DNA of 10,988 bases from DASSWG01 sp035704905 (GTDB taxonomy: Bacteria; Bacteroidota; Bacteroidia; Flavobacteriales; Flavobacteriaceae), in assembly GCA_035704905.1 (NCBI GenBank), contig DASSWN010000100.1:1-10988 (forward strand). Direction: 5' to 3'. The notes below the pieces were generated by a model. The model searched no databases, had not been told where the DNA came from, and was given only the letters and a program-made list of their open reading frames with translations. This document shows, one piece after another, positions 1 through 7,120 of this stretch (position 1 is the stretch's first letter; the number at the start of each line of letters is the position of its first letter). The position numbers were made by a program, and so were the translations under genes.

Positions 1-842
1 TCATACCTGCCCACAATGAAACCGGTTTCATCGAAAAAACCCTTCAATCTTTAGTGGAACAAAGTTTTCTCCCGGAAAAAATTGTGGTGGTGAACGATCA
101 TTCCACCGATAATACTTCAGAAATTGTCCAAGCTTTTCAACAAAAATATTCCTTTATTTCTTTGATGAACAATATTTCCGAAACCGACCATTCACCCGGA
201 AGTAAAGTCGTTCACGCCTTTTATAAAGGCTTTGAAAGTTTGGATGAAAACTACGATGTGATTTGCAAATTTGATGCGGATTTAATTTTTCCAAAAAACT
301 ATTTGAAGCGCCTCACAGAAATTTTTGAAAAAAAACCACGAGTAGGAATGGTGGGTGGATTTTGTTATATCGAAAAAAATGGCACGTACATCTTAGAGAA
401 TTTGACCAACAAAGACCACATTCGTGGCGCGTTAAAAGCCTATCGGAAAAAATGTTTTTTGGAAATTGGTAAATTGAAACCGCAAATGGGCTGGGACACC
501 GTCGATGAACTGCTCGCCCAATATCACGGTTGGGAAATTGCAACCGATGAATCGCTTCAGGTGAAACACCTGAAACCTACCGGAAAAACCTATTCCAAAA
601 CGGCGCGTTTCAAACAAGGGGAAGCTTTTTACAAATTGCATTACGGATTTTGGCTCACGCTCATCGCTTCCACAAAACTGGCTTTCCTGAAAAAGGACTA
701 TTTCTTTTTCTTGAATTGTATGCGTGGGTATTTTCAGGCAAAAAGAGAAAAACTTCCGTTCTTGGTTTCGGAGGAAGAAGGAAAATTCATCCGGAAATTG
801 AGGTGGACCAAGATAAAAGAAAAGTTTTGGAATGAAACCTAA
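1..842 (+). CDS. Family 2 glycosyltransferase (5'-truncated by window edge)
   Basis: This is a probable GT-A fold transferase that moves a sugar from a nucleotide-sugar donor to a polysaccharide, lipid or glycan acceptor on the cytoplasmic side of the membrane. The frame is open from base 3 and reads IPAHNETGFIEKTLQSL straight into a GTG at 54. That GTG is therefore an internal Val, and the true start lies left of the window. IPAHNE is the usual N-terminal strand of GT2 enzymes. VNDHSTDNT (about 90-116) is the second nucleotide-binding motif, and DAD at 273-281 is the metal-binding DXD motif. A GMVGG stretch follows (about 345-360). No clear C-terminal membrane anchor is visible. The stop codon at 840-842 lies inside a palindromic terminator. 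Family assignment is firm; donor and acceptor cannot be told. Confidence 0.85.
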   Translation, partial: IPAHNETGFIEKTLQSLVEQSFLPEKIVVVNDHSTDNTSEIVQAFQQKYSFISLMNNISETDHSPGSKVVHAFYKGFESLDENYDVICKFDADLIFPKNYLKRLTEIFEKKPRVGMVGGFCYIEKNGTYILENLTNKDHIRGALKAYRKKCFLEIGKLKPQMGWDTVDELLAQYHGWEIATDESLQVKHLKPTGKTYSKTARFKQGEAFYKLHYGFWLTLIASTKLAFLKKDYFFFLNCMRGYFQAKREKLPFLVSEEEGKFIRKLRWTKIKEKFWNET

Positions 843-866
843 CAGGTTTTAAAAACCTGTTAGGTT
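836..866. terminator. Perfect palindrome, probable bidirectional terminator
   Basis: Two 15-base arms, AACCTAACAGGTTTT and its exact reverse complement, flank a single central A. The element sits between two convergent genes, and the inner T and A runs give a U-rich 3' side in both directions. It contains the TAA stop of the glycosyltransferase (840-842) and ends 6 bases before the phosphatase stop. From memory, near-identical palindromes are common between genes in flavobacterial genomes, so it may also be one copy of a dispersed repeat. Confidence 0.75.
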
Positions 867-872
867 GTGGGT

Positions 873-2537
873 TCACTCCATCACATAATGCAACACGTTC
901 CCTGTGGCGGCATTCGGAAACGCAATTCCCAACAAAGCGGAAATGGTTGGCGCAATATCGGTGATTTCGGAACGTTTGGTGGTTTTTCCGTTTCTAATTC
1001 CTTTCCCAAAGAAAATCAGTGGAACATGGGTGTCGTAATTGAAAGCACTTCCGTGGGTCGATCCTTTTTTGGAATAGGAAATAACATTTGGTTGAAGCGT
1101 GTAAACCACATCGCCGCTGCGTTTGCTATTGAAACCATTCTGCACAAAACTACCCGTTCCTTCCAAATAATCGGTGCTTTGGAGCATCTTTCTGGTGAAA
1201 ACCCGATCTGTTTGTGGATAACGCACCAAAAAATGCATCAGGCTTTTCTGAAAATCTTCTCTTGAAATATTGTTTTCTTCCAACTGTTCATAATCAAAAA
1301 ACACTTGGTTGTTGGACACATTTTCAATCAAATCATCCACGCCGTATTTTGTTGCCACAAAACTGCGCAAACTATCGCGCAAAGCGCCGGTATTGAAATA
1401 TCCGGCGGGAATTTTCTGTGTTTCCAGATAAGAAGGAACTTCACCGCCACCGTGATCGGCGGTTAAAAACAAGGTATAATTCCCCGTCCCCACTTTTTCA
1501 TCCAATATTTTCAATAATCGTGCTATATCCGCGTCCAATCGAATGTAGGTATCTTCGACTTCTTTGGAATTCACCCCGAAATTATGTCCGACATAATCCG
1601 TTGCCGAAAAGCTGATGGTCAAAAAATCAGTGTTCCCATCTTCCCCCAATCGCTCGCCATCCAAAGCTGCTTCCACAAAATCCACCACCAAACTGTTTCC
1701 AAACGGGGTGGATTTCAAAATGCCGAAACCGCCGTTTTCCGCTTTCAATTCACTCAAATTGTAAGGAAAAGTCGCCGTTTCTTTGCCCGCGAAACCGTGT
1801 TCGAAATTGTTCAAATCGGCTCCACTTTCCATATACGTTTCAATTGGTTTATAGGTATCCCAAACTTTGATATATTTTTCCACTGCCTCGGAATTATTGA
1901 AATCCTTCACCCATTTTGGCAAGCTTTCCATATAAAAAGAACTGCTGATGAAATTCCCTTCATTTTCCCCATGAAACCAATATGCGGCATTTGCGGTATG
2001 ACCTGCGGGCAAAATGGAACTGCGGTCTTTCAAAGAAATCCCAATGGTTTTTCCCCGCATTTGGGTGTGCAGCCTATTTTCATCCGAAACCGTGGTGCAA
2101 AGCAATCGATGTGGCGACTTTTTTCCATCGGAAGACTCGGTACCGACCGGTTTCGTCGATTCATCGTCCACGCAGTAAACGCGTTTTCCTTCCGTGCGGC
2201 TGTACCACGAATTGGAAATGATGCCGTGGGTTTTGGGCGTGGTGCCGGTATAAATCGACGTATGCCCCGGTGCTGTGTAGGTCGGCACATAATTGAAATG
2301 GTTGTTTTTCAAATTAAAACCTTCGGAAATCAAGCGTTTGAAACCTTCCTTTCCGTATTTGTTCCAAAACCGGGTCAAATAATCGTAGCGCATTTGATCG
2401 ACCACCACGCCCACGACCAATTTTGGGGAAGTTGGCTCCCCAATTTCCGATGAATTTTGATTATCTGAAATCGTTTTGGAAGGTTTGCATTGAATGAAAA
2501 AAAAAGCGATGGAGGCAAAAAAAACAATTCGGTTCAT
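873..2537 (-). CDS. pafA: PafA-type alkaline phosphatase lipoprotein
   Basis: This is a zinc-dependent phosphomonoesterase of the alkaline phosphatase superfamily, expected to release phosphate from organic esters outside the cytoplasm. The 554-residue protein starts with a short hydrophobic signal ending in FFIQC, so Cys17 is a likely lipidation site. The residues known from Elizabethkingia PafA can be placed one for one: Asp47, nucleophile Thr88 (in TYTAPGHTS), Asn109, Lys170 and Arg172 (LKDRS), Asp314 and His318 (TDYVGH), Asp361 and His362 (TADHGG), and His495 (STHGS). Spacings match PafA with an offset of 8 to 9. The Lys/Arg pair favours monoester over diester substrates. The gene is monocistronic and converges on the glycosyltransferase. 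In PafA-type enzymes phosphate is usually not a repressor; no Pho-box-like site was recognised here. Confidence 0.88.
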   Translation of the reverse strand: MNRIVFFASIAFFFIQCKPSKTISDNQNSSEIGEPTSPKLVVGVVVDQMRYDYLTRFWNKYGKEGFKRLISEGFNLKNNHFNYVPTYTAPGHTSIYTGTTPKTHGIISNSWYSRTEGKRVYCVDDESTKPVGTESSDGKKSPHRLLCTTVSDENRLHTQMRGKTIGISLKDRSSILPAGHTANAAYWFHGENEGNFISSSFYMESLPKWVKDFNNSEAVEKYIKVWDTYKPIETYMESGADLNNFEHGFAGKETATFPYNLSELKAENGGFGILKSTPFGNSLVVDFVEAALDGERLGEDGNTDFLTISFSATDYVGHNFGVNSKEVEDTYIRLDADIARLLKILDEKVGTGNYTLFLTADHGGGEVPSYLETQKIPAGYFNTGALRDSLRSFVATKYGVDDLIENVSNNQVFFDYEQLEENNISREDFQKSLMHFLVRYPQTDRVFTRKMLQSTDYLEGTGSFVQNGFNSKRSGDVVYTLQPNVISYSKKGSTHGSAFNYDTHVPLIFFGKGIRNGKTTKRSEITDIAPTISALLGIAFPNAATGNVLHYVME

Positions 2538-2581
2538 GTTGCTATGTTTGGTTTATTGATCGTTACGGAATATTATCAATT

Positions 2582-2634
2582 GGCGTTGTTAAGGCATTAT
2601 TTTGGCGTTATTGGCGTTATTATGGCGTTATTGT
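2582..2634. repeat. Five-copy GGCGTTATT repeat with 11-bp period
   Basis: Units start at 2582 (GGCGTTGTT), 2593 (GGCATTATT), 2604, 2613 and 2624 (all GGCGTTATT). Steps are 11, 11, 9 and 11 bases. The array lies between the end of the decayed AlbA_2 gene and the pafA start, so it is in the pafA upstream region. The period is close to one helical turn and is not a multiple of three. It could be an operator array, a replication-slippage product or a remnant of a low-complexity linker. Confidence 0.7.
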
Positions 2635-2636
2635 TC

Positions 2637-2836
2637 CTAAAGATAGAAATATGAACCTGCTCCCTTAGTTTTGGAACTTTTCAAAATTTGTTTTTCTGTT
2701 AGTTCAGATAGCTCCCTTGATGCTCGTCCTTGCCAATGAAAATTGCTCCACCTTGTGCATTGGCAAATCCACAGACCCATTTTAAAAAATCTTCGTGCCA
2801 ACTGCTTTTGTATTCTATGTCTTGTTGTTCGGGCAT
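2637..2836 (-). pseudogene. AlbA_2 / RecG-like regulator remnant with internal deletion
   Basis: Two reading frames on the minus strand carry the two ends of one known protein type. The frame from 2836 to 2699 gives MPEQQDIEYKSSWHEDFLKW followed by VCGFANAQGGAIFIGKDE, a typical start of an AlbA_2 (Schlafen-like) domain. The frame ending at 2637 gives GRASRELSELTEKQIL and then KGAGSYFYL, typical of the C-terminal winged helix of the same proteins. The switch falls near 2725-2735 (GKD in one frame, GRAS in the other). Intact members are roughly 400-550 residues, so about 1 kb of the middle is missing and the frames no longer match. The family is a predicted nucleic-acid- or ATP-binding regulator, often annotated as RecG-like. 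It lies downstream of the acetyltransferase gene on the same strand. Confidence 0.7.
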
Positions 2837-2875
2837 AATTCATTGTTCCTTTTTCCGTTAATTTCTGATTCTGAT

Positions 2876-3424
2876 TTATTCAGAAGAAAAATATTCCAAA
2901 CGTTTTAATTCAAAAATCACATTCTCCGGATCGTCTTTATCCTTCCTTTTTTCGTTCAAGGAAAAACCGTTCTTTTCCAATAATCTTATGGAATTTTGGT
3001 TTTGATAATTGGTAAAAGCTTCGATTTGAAACAAGTTCAACTTTTCAAAACCAAATTTTAAAACCGCTTGCAAGGCTTCTGTCATCATTCCTTTTTTCTG
3101 AAAACCTGGATGCAAATCGTAACCTACCTCAGCTGTCTTTCTATCCGGGGAAAAATTCCAAAGGCAAATGGAACCAATCATTTCCGGATTTCCCTGAAAA
3201 ACAAGGCTCCAATTGATATTTTTTTCCTCTTCCCAACCCTGCGTGATTTTTTTTATAAAATTCTCCGCGTCTTCCACGGTGTTTGTGGGATCGCGCCGAA
3301 TGCATTTGTTCACTTCCTCGTTCGATCGTAGAAAAAACACTTCGGCACGATCGCCGAGAAGGGTTTGCCGCAACAACAACCTTTTGGTACAAAGTTCGGG
3401 AAAAGGCTTGAATTCGGATTTCAT
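2876..3424 (-). CDS. GNAT family N-acetyltransferase (RimJ/RimL-like)
   Basis: This is a predicted cytoplasmic enzyme that transfers acetyl from acetyl-CoA to an amine; the substrate is unknown. The chosen start gives 182 residues, the usual length of RimJ/RimL-like proteins. It opens with MKSEFKPFPELCTKRLLLRQ, the common ERLxLR-type beginning. The acetyl-CoA-binding motif A is at residues 106-118 (PGFQKKGMMTEAL), followed by IEAFTNYQNQNSIRLLEKNGF, the standard C-terminal half of the fold. An in-frame ATG at 3454 would add 10 residues and is a fair alternative. A start at 3574 is unlikely because it would overlap the divergent mlaE and adds residues foreign to the family. A 133-bp divergent spacer separates it from mlaE. 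Confidence 0.82.
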   Translation of the reverse strand: MKSEFKPFPELCTKRLLLRQTLLGDRAEVFFLRSNEEVNKCIRRDPTNTVEDAENFIKKITQGWEEEKNINWSLVFQGNPEMIGSICLWNFSPDRKTAEVGYDLHPGFQKKGMMTEALQAVLKFGFEKLNLFQIEAFTNYQNQNSIRLLEKNGFSLNEKRKDKDDPENVIFELKRLEYFSSE

Positions 3425-3557
3425 TTCGTTCTTTCTTGAAGGGGCATTTTCCATCGCTGCTGGTATAAATTCAAAGATTGGCGGCAAGTTAAATACTTTC
3501 AGGCTAATTTTTCCTATTTTAGCGGCGTAAAATCCGCTACAACAACTCCCTAACAAA

Positions 3558-4295
3558 ATGAGGTACCTTCGCAATATCGGGCGCTATTTTTTGATGTTGA
3601 AAGATGTCTTTGGACGAATGACAAAAGGCTCTGTTTTGCGCGATCTTATTTTCAAGGAAATTGACGACTTGATAATCAGTTCGTTGGGCATCGTGGTTTT
3701 CATTTCCTTTTTTATTGGAGCGGTGGTTTCCATTCAAACCGCATTGAACCTGAGCAATCCGCTGATTCCAAAATCTTTGATTGGTTATGCCGCACGCCAA
3801 TCCATTATTTTGGAATTTGCACCCACCTTTATTTCCATTATTATGGCGGGGAAAGTGGGTTCGTATATTACTTCCAGCATTGGAACCATGCGCGTTACGG
3901 AGCAAATCGACGCCTTGGAGGTTATGGGCATCAATTCCCTGAATTACTTGGTTTTTCCAAAAGTGGTGGCCATGATGTTTTATCCGTTTGTGATCGCCAT
4001 TTCAATGTTCATTGGCATTATGGGTGCTTATGTGGGCGGTGTGTTTGGCGGCTTCGTTTCTTCCGATGCGTTTATGAGCGGTTTGCAATCTGATTTTATT
4101 CCATTTCAGTTGGCATATGCTTTTATAAAAACCACCGTTTTCGCCTTTTTACTGGCCACCATCCCTGCTTTTTACGGCTATTATATGAAAGGCGGCGCGT
4201 TGGAAGTGGGCCAAGCCAGCACCACCTCTTTCGTTTGGACGAGCGTGGTTATTATCATCACAAATTATATGATCACCCAATTGCTGCTGACATGA
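3558..4295 (+). CDS. mlaE: MlaE family ABC transporter permease
   Basis: This is the inner-membrane permease of the Mla phospholipid transport system, which moves lipids between the inner and outer membranes. At 245 residues it is close to the usual length. It has an amphipathic N-terminus, a first membrane segment at about 38-60, further segments at about 82-97, 140-168, 188-208 and 225-243, and the family motif region AGKVGSYITSSIGTMRVTEQ with EQIDAL at 115-120. The end EVGQASTTSFVWTSV (216-230) is also typical. The stop overlaps the ATG of the ATPase gene (ATGA, 4292-4295), indicating translational coupling. No MCE-domain gene (mlaD) follows, so the periplasmic partner must be encoded elsewhere. 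Confidence 0.92.
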   Translation: MRYLRNIGRYFLMLKDVFGRMTKGSVLRDLIFKEIDDLIISSLGIVVFISFFIGAVVSIQTALNLSNPLIPKSLIGYAARQSIILEFAPTFISIIMAGKVGSYITSSIGTMRVTEQIDALEVMGINSLNYLVFPKVVAMMFYPFVIAISMFIGIMGAYVGGVFGGFVSSDAFMSGLQSDFIPFQLAYAFIKTTVFAFLLATIPAFYGYYMKGGALEVGQASTTSFVWTSVVIIITNYMITQLLLT

Positions 4296-5056
4296 TAGAA
4301 GTCAAAGATTTACATAAGGGATTTGGGGAAGAAGAGGTTTTGAAAGGAATCGACGCCAAATTTGAGAAGGGGAAAACAAACCTCATCATCGGCCAATCCG
4401 GTTCGGGAAAGACGGTTTTTCTAAAATGTTTGCTCGGATTGTTCAAACCCGACAAAGGCGAAATTCTGTACAATGGTGAAAATTATTCCTCTTTTTCGGA
4501 AGAAGAACAACGCGACTTGCGCCAAAAGATGGGAATGGTTTTTCAAGGCGGTGCGCTTTTCGATTCCATGACCGTGGCAGAAAATGTGGGTTTTCCATTA
4601 AAAATGTTCACCCGTCAACGCCGGAGCGAACGCATGGAACGCGTTTCCACAGTTTTGAAGCGGGTAAATTTGGAAAATGCCGAAGATAAATTTCCTTCTG
4701 AAATTAGCGGAGGGATGCAAAAACGGGTTTCCATCGCGCGCGCCATTGTAAACGAACCCAAGTATTTGTTCTGCGACGAACCCAATTCGGGGCTCGATCC
4801 GAAAACCGCTACCGTGATCGACAACCTCATTCAGGAAATTACGCGTGAATATGACATCACCACCGTCATCAATACCCACGACATGAATTCGGTGCTGGAA
4901 ATCGGGGAAAACATTATCTTTCTCAAAGAAGGCCGCTTGGCTTGGAAAGGCGACAAAGAACAAATTTTCAAAACCGACAATGATTCGGTGACGGATTTCG
5001 TGTATTCCTCCAACCTGTTCAAAAAAGTGCGGAAAGCGCAGTTGCAGGGGTTGTAA
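4292..5056 (+). CDS. mlaF: MlaF family ABC transporter ATP-binding protein
   Basis: This is the cytoplasmic ATPase that drives the MlaE permease. The 254 residues carry Walker A GQSGSGKT (34-41), the Q-loop in VFQGGALFDSMTV (83-95), signature ISGGMQKR (138-145), Walker B LFCDEPNSGLDP (159-170) and the switch His196 in NTHDM. The GALFDSMTV segment and SGGM signature are characteristic of Mla-type ATPases. PNSGLD replaces the more common PTSGLD. The start at 4292 is chosen because it overlaps the mlaE stop and begins directly at the conserved MIEVKDLHKGF; an upstream in-frame codon at 4235 would lie deep inside mlaE. Confidence 0.93.
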   Translation: MIEVKDLHKGFGEEEVLKGIDAKFEKGKTNLIIGQSGSGKTVFLKCLLGLFKPDKGEILYNGENYSSFSEEEQRDLRQKMGMVFQGGALFDSMTVAENVGFPLKMFTRQRRSERMERVSTVLKRVNLENAEDKFPSEISGGMQKRVSIARAIVNEPKYLFCDEPNSGLDPKTATVIDNLIQEITREYDITTVINTHDMNSVLEIGENIIFLKEGRLAWKGDKEQIFKTDNDSVTDFVYSSNLFKKVRKAQLQGL

Positions 5057-5063
5057 AAGGATT

Positions 5064-5099
5064 TTTATTCATCCGAATAAACAAGAATTTCTTTTTTTT
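5064..5099 (+). terminator. Possible weak intrinsic terminator after mlaEF
   Basis: TTTATTC (5064-5070), loop ATCC and GAATAAA (5075-5081) form a 7-bp A/T-rich stem. A run of eight T residues follows at 5092-5099, separated from the stem by about 10 bases. The distance and low GC make it weaker than a textbook terminator, but it falls just after the mlaF stop. Confidence 0.4.
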
Positions 5100-5181
5100 A
5101 AAGTGGGGTGGGTTGGGGGTGAACAAATTTTCTTCTCAATTTTTATATTCATCTTTCAAAAAATTCATTCGCTTTCTTTTC

Positions 5182-5210
5182 TTGAATAAAGAGGAGAGGT
5201 TATAAATTTT
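5182..5210 (+). promoter_or_regulatory. Candidate Bacteroidetes promoter for the HNH-family fragment
   Basis: TTG at 5182-5184 is followed after 18 bases by TAAATTTT (5203-5210), seven of eight matches to -33/-7 elements of the TTG...TAnnTTTG type. Transcription would begin about 5217, leaving a leader of about 10 bases before the ATG at 5228. The site suggests the truncated gene and its overlapping partner may still be transcribed. Confidence 0.4.
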
Positions 5211-5227
5211 TCTTAAATTGGGCGGGA

Positions 5228-5803
5228 ATGAACAACGAAGTCTTTTATAATATCAGTAAAATCATTGAAAGAGACAGTAAGACAACAACTTACAAATTTG
5301 CTCTTTTACGTGGCGTTATAGATATTATTCAGGACAATTCACCATATATTTCGTTTGCAGATAACCGTGTTCGAATTCCAACAGGACTTCTTATTGAAAA
5401 ATGGTTGATTTACTACTATCCGATTTTTCAATCCCAGACTTCTATTCCACAAATTAATGGAGAAGCTAATTTAGCTTTCAGTAATCAGTTTTTTAAATTA
5501 ATTTGTGATTATGAATCACGCGGAGGTTTTTCTGCTTTCTACAATGACTTAAAGAATAAAGGAATCCCAGAGGACTTACAAAGTGATTTTTTTGAACTAG
5601 CGAAAAAGCTTAGAGGTACGATTACTAAAATGCCGATGAAATATATTGGACGATCGATCACTAATGACTTTTATTCCATTTTCAATTATGAAAACCAAAC
5701 AATCAGAAAAAAGGCAACGATAGACATTGAAACGTTAATCAAAGAATTTGGAACGTTTTCAATTCCTTTAACTTCTGGCATTTTTTCAATATTAGTTTGG
5801 TGA
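5228..5803 (+). pseudogene. HNH-endonuclease-family protein, C-terminally truncated
   Basis: The 191 residues begin MNNEVFYNISKIIERDSKTT and contain TYKFALLRG, IPTGLLIEKWLIYYYPIF, GGFSAFYNDLKNKGIP, KMPMKYIGRSI and FGTFSIP. I recognise these, from memory, as the N-terminal half of a family usually annotated as HNH endonuclease domain proteins of about 350 residues, found in variable regions of bacterial genomes. After FGTFSIP the sequence changes to LTSGIFSILVW and stops at 5801-5803. The C-terminal half, where the HNH nuclease motif lies, is absent, so a nuclease function is not expected. Base composition is lower in GC than the flanking mla genes. The stop overlaps the GTG start of the next gene (GTGA, 5800-5803). 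It could instead be a short stand-alone relative, which is less likely. Confidence 0.6.
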
Positions 5804-6822
5804 ATTTTCTTGCGGCAAAAAAGAGATATTTTGAATATTATCGCAATCTAAAAAAAGATCCCACCGAAGATAAAGAAGAGGTTATTCGGAGAGTGTCCGA
5901 ACTGTGGATGCGAAGCGATTTGGATGGCTATACCTCTTCTCCAAAAAGAACTTTGAATATAGTACAGGATTTTTACGAAGAAGAATGGGAAATTACCAGA
6001 GACAATCCTTCGCCAAAAATTCAGGAATATCACCTGTTTCTGACCGAAATTGGAAAGAAGATGCAATTCATTTTTTTTGTAAAAAAGGGAAATAATTATA
6101 ATAACACCTCAATAGGCTTTCAAGAATATGCCCAACCAAAACTGGGCATGGATTTCATGGACTTAAGGCAAATGGGATTTGAATTGAGTGGTCTATTTGA
6201 TGTATTGGACAGGCTTCATTTTAAAGAGTTTTTTTTGGATAAACCCATTCCCCAAGAGGAGGCGAAAAAAATATTGAACAAAGAATTTAATTTTGCCAAC
6301 AATGCTTCTCCCATTGTTTTCATCGAATATCCTAGGGAATTGGCCATTTACAAACGTCTCTTGAAAAATTGGCTGCTCATGGAAATAGAAAAAAGACGGC
6401 GGCAGTTCACAGCTTATTTTCCGGAATTCCCGGCCATTTATGATTGTATTACCGATTATGCCGACCGTCTACTCGATCCGCGGGAAATAAATTACCTCAC
6501 CATCAATACGCCCGAATATTACCAATATCCACAGCATATTTTTAAAAGTTTCAAGGGATTCAAACTTTTGGAATATTATGCGGAAACCCTGGTCAATGAG
6601 GCCCAATTTACTTTTTTATACCGCTATATGCGCGATATGGAACGGGAAGATTTCAAAATAATCGCGGACCCAAAAACATTCAATGAATGGTTCCGAGAGA
6701 AAAATTATATCGATGAAATCTATGTGATTAATGGTACCCTGAGCAAGGTTTTGACCAAAGAACGTGAACAAAATTATACCTTAATAAAAAAAATGATCAA
6801 TCAATTGTATGCCCTTGCATAA
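5800..6822 (+). CDS. Uncharacterised 341-residue protein
   Basis: I do not recognise this protein. It is predicted to be soluble: no signal peptide and no membrane segment, many charged residues, and unusually many Tyr and Phe (for example YFEYYRNL, INTPEYYQYPQHIF and LLEYYAETL). There are no Cys or His clusters and no nucleotide-binding loop. The start is uncertain: no ATG lies near the N-terminus, and the candidates are GTG at 5800 or TTG at 5797. The frame remains open upstream through the truncated HNH-family gene. The real start may have been lost at the junction, or the gene may now be coupled to the upstream fragment through the GTGA overlap. Even composition and a long open frame argue that it is a real gene. 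The stop is at 6820-6822 and no terminator is seen. Confidence 0.65.
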   Translation: MNFLAAKKRYFEYYRNLKKDPTEDKEEVIRRVSELWMRSDLDGYTSSPKRTLNIVQDFYEEEWEITRDNPSPKIQEYHLFLTEIGKKMQFIFFVKKGNNYNNTSIGFQEYAQPKLGMDFMDLRQMGFELSGLFDVLDRLHFKEFFLDKPIPQEEAKKILNKEFNFANNASPIVFIEYPRELAIYKRLLKNWLLMEIEKRRRQFTAYFPEFPAIYDCITDYADRLLDPREINYLTINTPEYYQYPQHIFKSFKGFKLLEYYAETLVNEAQFTFLYRYMRDMEREDFKIIADPKTFNEWFREKNYIDEIYVINGTLSKVLTKEREQNYTLIKKMINQLYALA

Positions 6823-6849
6823 CGCAACTCCACTGCATACCGAATCATC

Positions 6850-6889
6850 AAATCACCTCATCACCCCATCTCCCCATCACCAAATCGTT
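6850..6889. repeat. Short 8-bp tandem repeat array (ATCACC type)
   Basis: Five successive octamers run AAATCACC, TCATCACC, CCATCTCC, CCATCACC, AAATCGTT. They share the consensus and orientation of the larger array at 7713-7914. The array starts 28 bases after the stop of the 341-residue gene and ends just before the stop of the convergent small HTH gene. Confidence 0.8.
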
Positions 6890-6892
6890 CTT

Positions 6893-7108
6893 TCATCGCT
6901 GCTGAATAATCGCTTCAAAATCGTCCACTTTCAATCCCATATACTCCGCCGCTTCCCAATTTGTTACATATTGATGATCCATTTTCCCCAACGCCTTTTT
7001 TATTTTCTTTAAAAACTGATAGGCCGCCGACATGGTTGTCCTGCGCAACGAAGCCAAATCGGTGGCATCGATCAAACGTAGTGGATATGTCGGCTTATTT
7101 TCTTTCAA
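6893..7108 (-). CDS. Small putative helix-turn-helix protein, paralogue 2
   Basis: This 71-residue protein is probably a small DNA-binding or adaptor protein of unknown role. Residues about 9-30 (LRLIDATDLASLRRTTMSAA) resemble a first helix-turn-helix. HQYVTNWEAAEYMGL, near residues 45-59, resembles a second recognition segment of the kind seen in small flavobacterial paralogous proteins. It matches its upstream neighbour at about 22 of 50 aligned residues. The start is a TTG at 7106-7108 that overlaps the neighbour's TGA (TTGA), so translation is probably coupled. No ATG is available, because an in-frame stop lies close upstream. Confidence 0.6.
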   Translation of the reverse strand: MKENKPTYPLRLIDATDLASLRRTTMSAAYQFLKKIKKALGKMDHQYVTNWEAAEYMGLKVDDFEAIIQQR

Positions 7109-7120
7109 TGGCTTATTTTC
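7092..7120. repeat. 11-bp direct repeat spanning the overlap of the HTH genes
   Basis: GGCTTATTTTC occurs at 7092-7102 and again at 7110-7120, separated by TTTCAAT. The overlapping stop and start codons (7105-7108) lie within the spacer. The arrangement looks like an 18-bp tandem duplication by slippage. Confidence 0.75.

Noticed and set aside
54..56. GTG as the start of the glycosyltransferase
   Set aside because: The frame upstream encodes the conserved IPAHNE motif of the family, so this codon is internal.
1584..2453. Long plus-strand frame of 289 codons
   Set aside because: It lies wholly inside pafA on the opposite strand and encodes no recognisable domain; it is a shadow of the phosphatase gene.
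5105..5119. G-rich stretch GGGGTGGGTTGGGGG as a quadruplex
   Set aside because: Only three runs of three or more G are present, so a stable four-run quadruplex is not supported.
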